From a bacterium (GTDB lineage: Bacteria; Eisenbacteria; RBG-16-71-46; CAIMUX01), in the NCBI GenBank assembly GCA_030431975.1, contig JAUIHP010000006.1:1-64000 (forward strand): a stretch of DNA of 64,000 nt, written 5' to 3'. The position numbers were made by a program, and so were the translations under genes. This document shows, piece after piece, positions 24,387 through 36,278 of this stretch. Position 1 is the stretch's first letter. Each line of letters starts with the position of its first letter. Under the pieces are notes generated by a model, which had not been told where the DNA came from, did no database searches, and saw only the letters and a program-made list of their open reading frames with translations.

Positions 24387-25199
24387 CTACCTTAGGAAAG
24401 TCTCCGACTTCGGATCGAAGAGCAGTTTGATCTCGCCCCATGAAGACTGGATGACCGGAAGCAGCGGCTCGATATCTCCCTGCGCTGCATTGATGACGTA
24501 GCGGTTACGACCGGGATCATCCGATTCGCGCTGAACCCAGGCGACGACCGACAGGTTCGTCGGGTCCCAGCCCTCCAGGACGGGAAAGCTCTTCGAAACG
24601 ATTTGAGACTCGCCGGCCGCACTCACCGTCAGGCTCTCATCGGAAAGGACCTCCCGCACGGTCCGATCAAAGTTGCGGTTCCGGTAGGTCAGCCCGTCCT
24701 CGACGATGACCATTCGAATGACGCACTCCTCGGGAAACTCGACGTTCTCCGCCAGATTCACCGTCACGTCGATCTGAGCCCGCTGCTCCCGACTGTTGAG
24801 CTGGGCGTCGACCTTGACCGAAAGCGGAACGAGTTGCTTGGACGCCTCATTGATCTTGGCCAGAAACCGCTGGTAGTAGTTCCCGCCGCCGCGAATGAAC
24901 GACTCTCCGTCGAACCAGACCGTCGGCCAGCCGTTGGCGTTGTAGTAGTGCCGGCGAGCCACGGAACCGGGAACGTCAAACTGTCCCGTCACATGGAAGT
25001 CGGCATAAACGACCGTTTCGGTTCCCAGCTCATCCTGAATCCGTCCCAGGGCCGCACGGGCCTCAGGGCAGAACGGTCATTCAGAGTAGCCGAACTTCTC
25101 TGCGAAGACGGTTCGAGGGACACCCTCTGCCCACGCGGTAGCCGCGAAGAGAAGTGGAAGGATCATCGAGAGCATCAGGGCTCGGGCTGTGCGTACCAA
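24387..25199 (-). CDS. Omp28-like secreted thiol-redox protein, candidate selenoprotein (TGA read as Sec)
   Basis: Reading TGA 25079-25077 as Sec gives a 270-residue protein. A TTG start with GGAGG 5 nt upstream leads into a clean signal peptide (MLSMILPLLFAATAWA). Then follow VFAEKFGYSE-U-PFCPEA, so Sec is residue 41 in a UxxC motif where Omp28/thioredoxin-like proteins have CxxC. Next come YNANGWPTVWFDGE (the cis-Pro region of this fold), a beta domain and the tail PVIQSSWGEIKLLF. A bSECIS-like hairpin directly follows the TGA. Without recoding, the product would be a 40-residue stub, and the downstream frame alone (from 24992) would lack both signal and redox motif. A TGC-to-TGA mutation is the alternative. 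Confidence 0.7.
25041..25079 (-). promoter_or_regulatory. Putative bacterial SECIS element
   Basis: After TGA (25079-25077), the 36 nt to 25041 can fold: CCGT with ACGG, CCC with GGG, GGCC with GGCC, closing a CGTGC loop. There are 18 nt between the TGA and the apical loop, and a G is in the second loop position. This agrees with the published bSECIS description (small loop with an early G, 16-37 nt from the UGA). The fold was done by eye; energy was not calculated. Confidence 0.55.
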
Positions 25200-25469
25200 G
25201 GTCGCCTCCATAGGAGCGTGGTTGGGCGCCGGGTCGCCGGATCGGCGGGATCTCGGGATCGCCGGACCGCAAACAGGGTGGGATGACCGCCCTCTTTGAG
25301 AGGTACCGCCGGCTCCACCAAGTGTGACCAGTCCTAATTATCGGTTCGGTCGGTGGGCTCTCGATGGATGCGTTAAGTGGACGGACAGGGGGCGGGCGGG
25401 GTCAGACGAGAGTTTGGATGGCGCACCTTGGGTGTGTGCGCAAGGACCGGTTTCCCCTGTACCCACGGG
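25200..25469. other. Intergenic region with no gene
   Basis: Contains the upstream region of the candidate selenoprotein gene. I see a GGAGG before TTG 25199 and a short CCTCT/AGAGG hairpin near 25291-25303. No convincing promoter pair and no coding frame are apparent. Confidence 0.5.
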
Positions 25470-25503
25470 AAAGCCCGCCCCCTCATCAGGGACGGGCTTC
25501 CAG
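25470..25503 (-). terminator. Terminator-like hairpin after the glyoxylate fusion gene
   Basis: On the minus strand, GAAGCCCG and CGGGCTT flank an inner CCC/GGG pairing, followed by TTCCC. It is located 30 bp after the stop codon of the malate synthase-isocitrate lyase gene. The T tract is weak. Confidence 0.55.
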
Positions 25504-25532
25504 GACATGTTTCTCGCCTACTTTCGCAGGAT

Positions 25533-28727
<3,195 letters not shown>

Positions 28728-28806
28728 GTGGTGCTCCCCTCACTCCTTCCAAATGTTTCTGAGTAAGTCGGTTAGGTAAAACGTCACTGCGACCGCTATA
28801 GCGATA

Positions 28807-28835
28807 ATTGTAATTGAAAGATTATTGACACTCAA
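28807..28835 (-). promoter_or_regulatory. Predicted promoter of the glyoxylate fusion gene
   Basis: On the minus strand, TTGAGT (28835-28830) and TACAAT (28812-28807) are spaced 17 bp, about 80 bp upstream of the start codon, in an AT-rich island. A palindrome lies immediately upstream of the -35 box. Confidence 0.55.
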
Positions 28836-28847
28836 TAACTTCAAGCA

Positions 28848-28860
28848 TTGCAATATGCAA
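28848..28860. promoter_or_regulatory. Operator-like palindrome TTGCAATATGCAA
   Basis: TTGCA-ATA-TGCAA, arms of 5 bp, located 13 bp upstream of the -35 box of the fusion gene. RamB of Corynebacterium, a relative of the adjacent regulator that controls aceA/aceB, is known to bind TTTGCAAA-like sites, so this is a natural candidate site. Not tested. Confidence 0.45.
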
Positions 28861-28873
28861 CGCCGTTTTGGGC

Positions 28874-28901
28874 TTGTGAAGTCACGTTGTAACATTGTAA
28901 T
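28874..28901 (+). promoter_or_regulatory. Predicted promoter of the RamB/ScfR-type regulator
   Basis: TTGTGA (28874-28879) and TGTAAT (28896-28901) with a 16-bp spacer, about 90 bp upstream of the TTG start. A palindrome overlaps the -10 box. Confidence 0.4.
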
Positions 28902-28904
28902 GTT
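28891..28904. promoter_or_regulatory. Operator-like inverted repeat AACATT-GT-AATGTT
   Basis: Perfect 6-bp arms around a GT centre, overlapping the predicted -10 of the regulator gene. The position fits autorepression. Confidence 0.4.
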
Positions 28905-28996
28905 TTGTCAACACGGATGAGCGGTGTCTGCGGTCGGGTGACCCCAATCTGGGCCGGTCAGGACCGGATAGAGCAGGAACGATCAGGGGGAACGGT

Positions 28997-30430
28997 TTGA
29001 GCACGAACCTGTTGCTGGGAAAGAAGATACGCTCGGCCCGCCGTGCGCAGGGGCTGACTCAGGCACGTCTCGCCGAAGATCTGGGGATCTCGGCCAGCTA
29101 CCTGAACCTTATAGAGAACGAAAAGCGCCCCATCACCGCCGAGCTGCTGCTGAAGGTGGCGGCGGCCCTGCACCTGGATCTGCAGAGCCTCGCGTCGAGC
29201 GACGTCTCCGGTCTAACCGACGACCTGCTGGAGGTGTTTGGAGATCCGGTCTTCGAAGACCAGCGCCTGACGGGACCGGATGTCCGGGAGTTCGCCCGCA
29301 CCCAGCCGGATGTGGCGCGGGCCGTCCTCGAGCTGTTCCAGGCCTACTCGTCGACTCGGCAGTCGGTCGCGGCCCTGTCAGAGTCCGTGCATGACCGGCA
29401 GGAGTTTGGAGGAGTCGACCGAACCCAGCTTTCGTCCGAGCAGGTCTCCGACCTCCTTCAGAAACACAACAACCACTTCCCGGTGTTGGAAGAAGCCGCC
29501 GAACGCATCTGGCGGGACGGAAAATTGGAAGGCGAGGACCTGTTTGCCGGACTCGAAAAGTTCCTGCAGGAACGTCACGGTGTTCTTACGGAAATCCTTC
29601 ATGTCGACCAGCTGAACGGCGCGGTTCGATCCTTTGATCGGTCTTCCCGGAAACTTGCGCTGTCCGAAGTCCTTCGACGCGGATCGCGAAACTTTCAGCT
29701 CGCTCATCAGCTCGCGTATCTCGAGACCTCTTCTGAAATCAATCAGATCGTTTCCGACCCGGTCCTGACTTCCGACGAGTCGCGCGCCCTCGGACGCGTC
29801 GCGCTGGCCAACTACTTCGCCAGCGCAGTCCTCATGCCGTACAAAGAGACGCTCGCCGCCGCGGTGGAAACACGTTACGACATCGACCTGATGGGGCACC
29901 GATTCCGGGTGAGTTACGAGCAGGTTTGTCATCGACTGACGAGCCTACGAAGGCGCGGACAACAGGGCGTGCCGTTTGACTTCGTTCGGGTCGACATCGC
30001 GGGAAACATCTCGAAGAAGTTCAGCGGTGCGGGTGTGCGTCTGCCGCGCTTTTCCGGACTCTGCCCGTTGTGGAACGTTCACGCAGCGTTTCTTCAGCCG
30101 GGCCGAATCCGGGTCCAGTTGAGCCAGCTTTCGGATGGAACGCGTTTCTTTTCCATCGCCCGAACCGTTCGAAAACATCGGGGCGGCTTTCATGCGCCGA
30201 ACGTTCTTCATGCCATTGCCCTCGGCTGCGACATCGAGTCGGCACGCAAGCTCGTCTACGCGGACGGGATCGACCTGGAGAGCCGGGGCGCGGCAGTGCC
30301 TGTAGGCGTGACCTGCCGACTTTGCGACCGGATCAACTGCGAAGCCCGAGCGTTTCCGTCGTTGCAACGGCCGCTCAAGGTCGACGAGAACGTACGCGGA
30401 GTGTCGTTCTACACACCGATCGAGGATTGA
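28997..30430 (+). CDS. XRE/ImmA-type regulator, RamB/ScfR/MccR-like
   Basis: A 477-residue regulator. The N-terminal XRE helix-turn-helix is LTQARLAEDLGISASYLNLI with ENEKRPI. The middle part carries the DUF955/ImmA-like segment (ALGRVALANYFASAVLMPY ... RVSYEQVCHRLTSLRR). The C-terminal domain has Cys residues in VPVGVTCRLCDRINCEARAF, as in short-chain fatty acyl-responsive regulators. RamB/ScfR/MccR proteins control acetate, propionate and glyoxylate-cycle genes, which fits its divergent position to the glyoxylate fusion gene. Start TTG 28997 follows GGGGG. A strong hairpin terminator follows the gene. Confidence 0.85.
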   Translation: MSTNLLLGKKIRSARRAQGLTQARLAEDLGISASYLNLIENEKRPITAELLLKVAAALHLDLQSLASSDVSGLTDDLLEVFGDPVFEDQRLTGPDVREFARTQPDVARAVLELFQAYSSTRQSVAALSESVHDRQEFGGVDRTQLSSEQVSDLLQKHNNHFPVLEEAAERIWRDGKLEGEDLFAGLEKFLQERHGVLTEILHVDQLNGAVRSFDRSSRKLALSEVLRRGSRNFQLAHQLAYLETSSEINQIVSDPVLTSDESRALGRVALANYFASAVLMPYKETLAAAVETRYDIDLMGHRFRVSYEQVCHRLTSLRRRGQQGVPFDFVRVDIAGNISKKFSGAGVRLPRFSGLCPLWNVHAAFLQPGRIRVQLSQLSDGTRFFSIARTVRKHRGGFHAPNVLHAIALGCDIESARKLVYADGIDLESRGAAVPVGVTCRLCDRINCEARAFPSLQRPLKVDENVRGVSFYTPIED

Positions 30431-30453
30431 TTCCGACGTGCGCGGCTGGAACG

Positions 30454-30488
30454 AGGAAGCCGAGCCCGGAATGAGGGCTCGGCTTCCT
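30454..30488. terminator. Bidirectional terminator hairpin between convergent genes
   Basis: AGGAAGCCGAGCCC (30454-30467) pairs perfectly with GGGCTCGGCTTCCT (30475-30488) around a 7-nt loop. It lies 24 bp after the regulator stop codon and 30 bp from the end of the convergent gene. There is no long T tract on either side. Confidence 0.75.
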
Positions 30489-30517
30489 GATACAAACCTT
30501 ACGTCTGCGACGGGCCG

Positions 30518-33352
30518 TTACCGGATGCGGACGACCCTCCGGCTGTCGCTGAACTGCGGCGACGTCATTCGGATGACGTACGTCCCGGACGCGACCGGGC
30601 GACCGGCATCGTCCTCACCGTTCCAGTCGACGGTGGCCACACCGGCATCGACCCATCCATCGACGAGACTGCGGACCCGGCGACCATCCACCGAGTAAAC
30701 GGCAACCTCGACCTCAGACCGCTCCGCGACGCCGAAGCGAATGGTCGTTCCTTCCGTGAACGGATTGGGACGACTCATCTGCAGGCCCCATTGCGTGATC
30801 TCGAGGTCGCGGTCGAGGTCCGGCTCGAACGGAAGGTCATTGCCGTCACGTGTCGGCCCCGGGTCGATGCACTCGATCACAACCTGATCGATGACCATGC
30901 CGAACGGCCCGTCGTCCAAGCCCTCGAAGAAGATATAGTCATAGTCGTTTTCGACCTGGAACTCCCCTTCGAAACGCTGCCACGGAGTGCCGCGGGGGCT
31001 GAAACCCCGACCGGCGTAGAAGCGGCCGAAGTCCTGGGAGTTCTCGAGATAGACACGGGCCGTGTTGATCCGCGCCCGCGGATGAGCCGAGTAGAGGAAC
31101 GAAAGACGGTAAGTGTTGCCAATGACCAGATCAGACAACCCCTGAAAGATGGTTCCACGGTCGCTTCCGGCCAGCTCCAGGACCTGCGCTCCATCGCCGG
31201 GATGACGGTTACCGATTCCGTTGCTGCCGATATGGTGGAGATCGACCGTACCGTGCACCACCTTCCAAACGCCCCCAACAAACTCCCCGGTACCGTACCG
31301 GACGTACTCGTTGGCCGGAACGGTCGGAGGGCTTTCGAAACTCCAGTTCTCGAGAAGCCCGCCAACCGGCGCCGTGATCGTCCAAGTGAAGCGGCCGTAG
31401 TGCTCGTTCTCGTCCATATCGACAACCCAGACCCAGACTTCATGGACCCCGGCGTCACAGGGACCGAACTCTCCGTAGATCGTCTTGGTCGCAGGGTCGA
31501 ACTCCAGTGACTCCGGAAGTCCTTCGACTTCGAGCCAGTAGTACGGCCCGTTCAGATCGAGGGTGAGTTCGACCTCATCCCCGGCTTCGTTCGTCTGATC
31601 TCCCGGCGCCGTGAAGGAGAACGGCGGTTGTTCGCCGGCCTCGGCAATCTCTTCTGCCGAAAGCACCCGGTCGTAAACGCGAGCGTCGTCGAGGCTGAGC
31701 GGCATTTCGTAGTCGCCTTCGTATGAGTCCACGAGGTACGGGAAGTTGCCGAGGAAGAGCGGGCCGCCCATGTCGGACAGGCGATAGCCCTCGCCAAAGC
31801 TACCTTCCATGTTGAGTTCACCATTGATATAGATCTTCCAACCGGAGTCGTCGGCAGTCACGGCCAGGTGGAACCACTGGTCGAACGGGTAGTCGTAGGT
31901 GTAGCCGTACACCATCTCGTAGTAACCAAACTCATCCTCGACGACGAAGCCGACTTCCAGCTCGTCATAGAACTGCACGATGTAATAACTCAGGTAACCA
32001 CTCTCGGCGCCGTAGAACGGATCGCCCTTCAGGATGACGACCTCGGGACCGTAACCACGATCCTGGTCATGGGAGTGCTCTTCCTCGTCGAAGCCGTAGC
32101 TCGACATGACCCAGCCGCTGAAGCTGAACTCACCGCGCAGCGAATGATTGTCGGCGGGTTCCGTGGCCACGAAGCGTCCGCGGTCGAACCTCAAGGCCTG
32201 ATCGGTCGGTCCCGGAACGACGTGCGGCTCCGGCACGATGATGCCCGTGTTCTCGTAGGGAGACATGTCGGGGGTGAAGTACTCGTAGTAACCGTCGGCG
32301 CCGAAGTCGCCTCCGCCCCAACCGTCGCCTTCTTCGATCTCGTTGAACGGGTAGTGGAGAACCATACCGTCCTTCGAAAAGACCTCCCAAACGAAGTAGC
32401 CGTAGTCGTAGTCACCGTTCTGGCCGTCGATCCAGACGTCGACGTAGTAGGTTCCGGCGTCTCCAAGTCCGGTCATCCCGCTGACCATCCCCGTTACGGG
32501 ATTCAGCTCCAGTCCCGGAGGAAGCCCCTCGGCATGGAACTCTGCCGGCGTCCCACCCGTAACCGGAATCGGCCACGACACGGACTCGTCTTCCTTCGTT
32601 CGGAAGACCATCGGGATGTCGAGGCTCACATTTGACGGAGGAACGCATTCGATCTGGATGTTGTCGATCATGACTCCGTGAGGACCACCGGTGTCGGATT
32701 CGATCGTTAGTTCCTCAGTCGTGTCCCACGCCGTGAAGAAGCCTTCTTCGGTTTCCCATGAGCGGTTGGCCGGGTTCGAGGCCTCGACGTAGCCGTGGGA
32801 CTCATAGCCGACGTTCCATTGGGCGGCCGCGAACTCCGCGTCCGGATTCACGGCATAGTCGAAGGTGACCCGGTAGCGTGCGCCCGGAATCAGGCCTGTG
32901 AAGTCCTGGGAGATGCCTCCCGCACCGCTGCCGTTCAAGTCGAGCACATAGTTGCGCGAGCGTTGGTGGCGGTATCCGAGACGGTGCAGCTCGACGCTCC
33001 CGTAGACATCCCAGACGCCGTGGAGAGTCGGCCCGTCGTAGATCTCGCTCGATCCACGGGACATCGACGATCCGTCCTCGAAGGATGGGTCGAGGATGGT
33101 GGCTGCGTCGTCACACTCCCAGTCTTCCCAGTCCGTGCGCTCTTGCGTCGTGCCGTGTCGTTCCGTCTTCCGAGTCAGCCGCTTCGCCTTTTGCTGTTCA
33201 TTGAACTCGGCCACGCGCTGTTCGATCTGACGGTGGAACTCTTCTCGATTCAACGAGCGGCTCTCGTCGGCGCGGGCTTCCGCTGCCCATCCGCCGGTCA
33301 CGAGAGAGAGCGCCAAGGCTCCGTGCATCCACTTCACCAGGCTCTGATGCAT
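30518..33352 (-). CDS. Large secreted protein: two DUF642/anchor-C-like domains, LamG-like domain, FlgD-type tail
   Basis: 944 residues with a signal peptide (LALSLVTGGWAAEARA). In order: a DUF642/choice-of-anchor-C-like domain (ILDPSFEDGSS ... NYVLDLNGSG ... MIDNIQIECV), a putative Ig domain (GLPPGLELNPVTGMVSG), a LamG-like domain (LHYPFNEIEEGDG ... HSLRGEFSFSGWV ... FPYLVDSYEGDYEMPLSLDD), a second putative Ig (GLPESLEFDPATKTIYG), a second anchor-C-like domain (LLENWSFESPPTVP ... VLELAGSDRG), and a FlgD-Ig-like tail (TVDWNGEDDAGRPVASGTYV). The tail is the standard surface-sorting type of such lineages. It likely binds carbohydrate or matrix at the cell surface. Confidence 0.85.
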   Translation of the reverse strand: MHQSLVKWMHGALALSLVTGGWAAEARADESRSLNREEFHRQIEQRVAEFNEQQKAKRLTRKTERHGTTQERTDWEDWECDDAATILDPSFEDGSSMSRGSSEIYDGPTLHGVWDVYGSVELHRLGYRHQRSRNYVLDLNGSGAGGISQDFTGLIPGARYRVTFDYAVNPDAEFAAAQWNVGYESHGYVEASNPANRSWETEEGFFTAWDTTEELTIESDTGGPHGVMIDNIQIECVPPSNVSLDIPMVFRTKEDESVSWPIPVTGGTPAEFHAEGLPPGLELNPVTGMVSGMTGLGDAGTYYVDVWIDGQNGDYDYGYFVWEVFSKDGMVLHYPFNEIEEGDGWGGGDFGADGYYEYFTPDMSPYENTGIIVPEPHVVPGPTDQALRFDRGRFVATEPADNHSLRGEFSFSGWVMSSYGFDEEEHSHDQDRGYGPEVVILKGDPFYGAESGYLSYYIVQFYDELEVGFVVEDEFGYYEMVYGYTYDYPFDQWFHLAVTADDSGWKIYINGELNMEGSFGEGYRLSDMGGPLFLGNFPYLVDSYEGDYEMPLSLDDARVYDRVLSAEEIAEAGEQPPFSFTAPGDQTNEAGDEVELTLDLNGPYYWLEVEGLPESLEFDPATKTIYGEFGPCDAGVHEVWVWVVDMDENEHYGRFTWTITAPVGGLLENWSFESPPTVPANEYVRYGTGEFVGGVWKVVHGTVDLHHIGSNGIGNRHPGDGAQVLELAGSDRGTIFQGLSDLVIGNTYRLSFLYSAHPRARINTARVYLENSQDFGRFYAGRGFSPRGTPWQRFEGEFQVENDYDYIFFEGLDDGPFGMVIDQVVIECIDPGPTRDGNDLPFEPDLDRDLEITQWGLQMSRPNPFTEGTTIRFGVAERSEVEVAVYSVDGRRVRSLVDGWVDAGVATVDWNGEDDAGRPVASGTYVIRMTSPQFSDSRRVVRIR

Positions 33353-33637
33353 ATGGGTCTACCCCCTGTCCTTTCCCATAGTTAGAAGTCCACCGGCTCT
33401 TCCTGCCGCTGGACGGCTGCCGACTTGTCGGTACGGCGCACTAGGGGTTGCTCGACGCAGGGCGGAGCTTGCTGAACGAGGGGGAATCGGACGGACGGGT
33501 AGGGGGTAGCCGCCACCTGAACCTCAACACAAGAAGGGGCAGGCGGTTAGAAGAGTGACGGAAGAGCGCCACCGCCCACACAAAGTGGCCAACATGGACC
33601 GGATCCGAATAGACTGCCGATGATGTCGATTCGTTGG
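33353..33637. other. Intergenic region with no gene
   Basis: 285 bp upstream of the large secreted protein gene. A GGACAGGGGGTAG stretch precedes its ATG on the minus strand. No gene, promoter pair or hairpin that I would support. Confidence 0.5.
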
Positions 33638-34282
33638 CTACGGCGAGTTCGGGTCGTCCTCTACGTACGACTTGAGCTTGGCCAGCAACCCTTCGTTTCC
33701 GCGTATGAAGAACTGCATGAGTTCGTCGTACTCCGGAGTGTCGCTGTATCCAACTCCATAGCTTCGAACCCGAGCGCCACCCTCCGGCAGCGGATCGAAC
33801 AAGACAACGTTCATAAGGCGGCCATGGTCCTGCTTCATAACCTCCGGCCAGTTGTCCTGCAGCTCGGCGCGAAGCGTCAGGACTCTCTCCGGCACATAGT
33901 TCAAAATGTGCAGTGTGTTGGTTCCGGGATCACCGATCTTGGCGTTGGCATCGTAGTGCGTGTGGATCGTTCCGCCCGCACGCAGGTCGATCTCCACGAC
34001 CGGCGAGGCCCAAGAGCCCCAGCCTTCTTCGGTAACGTAGGCCTTCCAGAGGTCGGAAACAGATGCGTCGAAACTGGCCTCCTGAATCAACACCCGCTCC
34101 CCCGCGTCGGTGACCTCGACTCGACTGGAAATCGGCGAATCGGAATCGTCGGCCGTCGCATGCACGGCCGCCACGAAGGACACGGCCATCGCGACGAGTG
34201 TCCCGGCCACGGCAACCGGACACGAAAGCCGGCCGCGCGCACATATGAGTTGTTGCCTGCCAACGGAACTGAAACGAAACAT
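33638..34282 (-). CDS. SRPBCC/AHSA1-like secreted protein
   Basis: A 214-residue protein with a signal peptide (LVAMAVSFVAAVHATADD) and a START/SRPBCC-type ligand-binding fold: EASFDASVSDLWKAYVTEEG with WGSWASPVVEIDLRAGGTIH. AHSA1-like domains bind hydrophobic ligands or act as co-chaperone domains; the secreted form is of unknown role. The ATG at 34282 is used because GGGAGGAG precedes it. Confidence 0.75.
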   Translation of the reverse strand: MFRFSSVGRQQLICARGRLSCPVAVAGTLVAMAVSFVAAVHATADDSDSPISSRVEVTDAGERVLIQEASFDASVSDLWKAYVTEEGWGSWASPVVEIDLRAGGTIHTHYDANAKIGDPGTNTLHILNYVPERVLTLRAELQDNWPEVMKQDHGRLMNVVLFDPLPEGGARVRSYGVGYSDTPEYDELMQFFIRGNEGLLAKLKSYVEDDPNSP

Positions 34283-34357
34283 GGCGACTCCTCCCATCTA
34301 GCCCGAACGATCCATGAAGGTCGGGCTAGGACGTGGACCGAGGATCGCACAAGCGAA

Positions 34358-34394
34358 AGCGCGGAGGGAAGACCGAGCGTCTCCCCTCCGCGCT
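34358..34394 (-). terminator. Terminator-like hairpin
   Basis: AGCGCGGAGGG (34358-34368) pairs perfectly with CCCTCCGCGCT (34384-34394); inside, AGAC and GTCT extend the stem. It lies 28 bp after the stop codon of the 34422-36278 gene. Confidence 0.65.
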
Positions 34395-34421
34395 GATAGG
34401 CGGCTAGTTTTTGGCCCCGGC

Positions 34422-36278
34422 TTACCGACCGAGATCGCGGACGGCGATTTCCGTTGCCGTCCAGGCGCCTTCCTTCGGATCCAGGCCTTCGATCAGCCAG
34501 TCGACGGCCATCCCGGAAGCCTCACGAACCTGGTCGGCCTCGAACCACCAAGGCTGGAAGTTGAAGACGACCGTGCGTCCCTGGCCAAACCCGTTCTCCC
34601 ATTCTTCGATCGGAGATTCGTAGCGATGGGCAACATACGCGGTTTCCAAACCGGACTCACGATCGCCGCAACAGATCGTCGTGTTGAACGTGTCGACGGT
34701 GTAAAGCGGCTCGAATCCGGGGAGACCTTCATTCTCGTAGAAGTCGGGCATCAAGGCTTCCCACGAGACGATCCCGCTGCGGTAGCGGTCACCGCCGTTG
34801 ATGATCTCGTAGGGATCGCGCTTGGTCAGATCGAGCTGCAACTGCGGGAAACCGGAAGCGACAGCCGTGGCGCCGACCATTCCGCCCGCTTCGTTTGCGG
34901 CCTCGCCATCGTCGGTCGGGGCTCCGACGATCTCGTCGCGATACTGTAGATAGTCTCGAACGAACTCCGTCGGTTCCGGCTTGGGATAGGCGAAGTCACC
35001 CCGCGCGCTGACGAGCTGGCTGCTGATCCGGTCACCCACGATGAAGAGTCTTCCGCCACCTGCAAGGTAGGTCGCGAGATTGAATCGGTTGAGCCACAGT
35101 CCCGTCGCGTTCTCCACGGGGACGCCGGCGTTCGTGTGCCAAACGAGAACCTTGTACTGGCCCAGGACATCGAGCGGGATCTCACGGGCCCGGCGACGCT
35201 CGGGGTTGTTGCCCTGCGGAGTGTAGATCGCAATGTCATCGACCTCTCCGAAGTCATGAAGTCTGTGGGCGACGTTGTCGTGGATGAAGGCGTCGTGCTC
35301 TTCGTCCGACGGCGGAATCGTCGCGAACTTCGCGTCGTCGATGACGGCGGCCCACTTCTCGAAGGTCAACTCGGCGACATGGATTCGGATTTCGCACAGC
35401 TGAACCGATTCTTCCGACTCCGTGTAGTCGCGGGCCTTGATGTAGAGCACATGGTCGGTTCCCGCATCCTCGGAATCGAAGACGAAGGGAGTGACCAACG
35501 TGGTGCGACGTTCCCATCCGACCCATCCACCGATCCCATTTGGATCGAACGGCGTTTCGTCGTCCGGATCGGGCACATCGAGAGCGTAGTTTGACTCCCC
35601 GCCGTAGTACCCGTAGTGGCTTGCATCGATGTACCAGTCAAAGTTCACCGCAAAACCAGGTGCAACGACGATCTCCCAAACGTCTCCGTCATTCGGGAAG
35701 TAGTGAATGCCGGAACGGGGCTCGGTCACGGCCACTGTTGGCTGTGGTTGGATGGTTCCATGAACGTAGGGAATGAAGTTGCGGTTGCGTTCGAGATCCG
35801 ACTCGACGGTACCGTCCGCTGCGACGGCGCGAACGGCGAAGGTCAGGTCGATCCCGGGCCCTTGCTCGACGAAGAGCTGACGAGTCGAGGAAGACACCCG
35901 AGTCCATTCGACGGAGCCATCGCCGGCAAGCAGGTTCTCGCCGGTCATCAACGCGTCGATGATCTCTTCATCGGTGTCTACGACGATGGATTCGATCTCG
36001 ACGAGCTTGTACTCGAAGAACGCTGCCGACTCCGGAAGGTCTCCGAGTTCGGACTGGGTGTCATAGGAATCCCAGCGGAAGAGCGCCACCGGCGGAAGCT
36101 GGTTGATCGCTCCCGTCTGAGGCAGAATGAAACGCGCCGCCAACTCGTCGACGCCGGCCGTAGCCAGAGCGGCATCGCCGTGAAGCGGAGCCTGAAGTCT
36201 GTGTTCGCCCTCGGTACAACCCGCGACGAAAGTCGCGATGCCCAGCAGCAAGAGTCCCTGGCTCGAGAATCTACGCAT
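34422..36278 (-). CDS. Large lipoprotein with a C-terminal GATase-like region
   Basis: A 618-residue lipoprotein (LLLLGIATFVAGCTEGE). The N-terminal half has fibronectin-like segments (PVALFRWDSYDTQSELGDLP ... FAVRAVAADGTVESD). The C-terminal half has KVLVWHTNAGVPVENATG, FNLATYLAGGGRLFIVGDRI and AGMAVDWLIEG-like elements. These recall GATase1-like/ThuA-type domains found in secreted proteins that hold a 'bar in lowered state' query. I cannot name a function. No neighbours on the same operon are evident; a hairpin terminator follows. Confidence 0.7.
   Translation of the reverse strand: MRRFSSQGLLLLGIATFVAGCTEGEHRLQAPLHGDAALATAGVDELAARFILPQTGAINQLPPVALFRWDSYDTQSELGDLPESAAFFEYKLVEIESIVVDTDEEIIDALMTGENLLAGDGSVEWTRVSSSTRQLFVEQGPGIDLTFAVRAVAADGTVESDLERNRNFIPYVHGTIQPQPTVAVTEPRSGIHYFPNDGDVWEIVVAPGFAVNFDWYIDASHYGYYGGESNYALDVPDPDDETPFDPNGIGGWVGWERRTTLVTPFVFDSEDAGTDHVLYIKARDYTESEESVQLCEIRIHVAELTFEKWAAVIDDAKFATIPPSDEEHDAFIHDNVAHRLHDFGEVDDIAIYTPQGNNPERRRAREIPLDVLGQYKVLVWHTNAGVPVENATGLWLNRFNLATYLAGGGRLFIVGDRISSQLVSARGDFAYPKPEPTEFVRDYLQYRDEIVGAPTDDGEAANEAGGMVGATAVASGFPQLQLDLTKRDPYEIINGGDRYRSGIVSWEALMPDFYENEGLPGFEPLYTVDTFNTTICCGDRESGLETAYVAHRYESPIEEWENGFGQGRTVVFNFQPWWFEADQVREASGMAVDWLIEGLDPKEGAWTATEIAVRDLGR

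Noticed and set aside
24387-24992. Omp28-like gene as an ordinary short gene starting at 24992
   Set aside because: That version lacks both signal peptide and redox motif. The frame upstream to 25199 is fully open except for the TGA and contains both, so the longer recoded gene is the better model.
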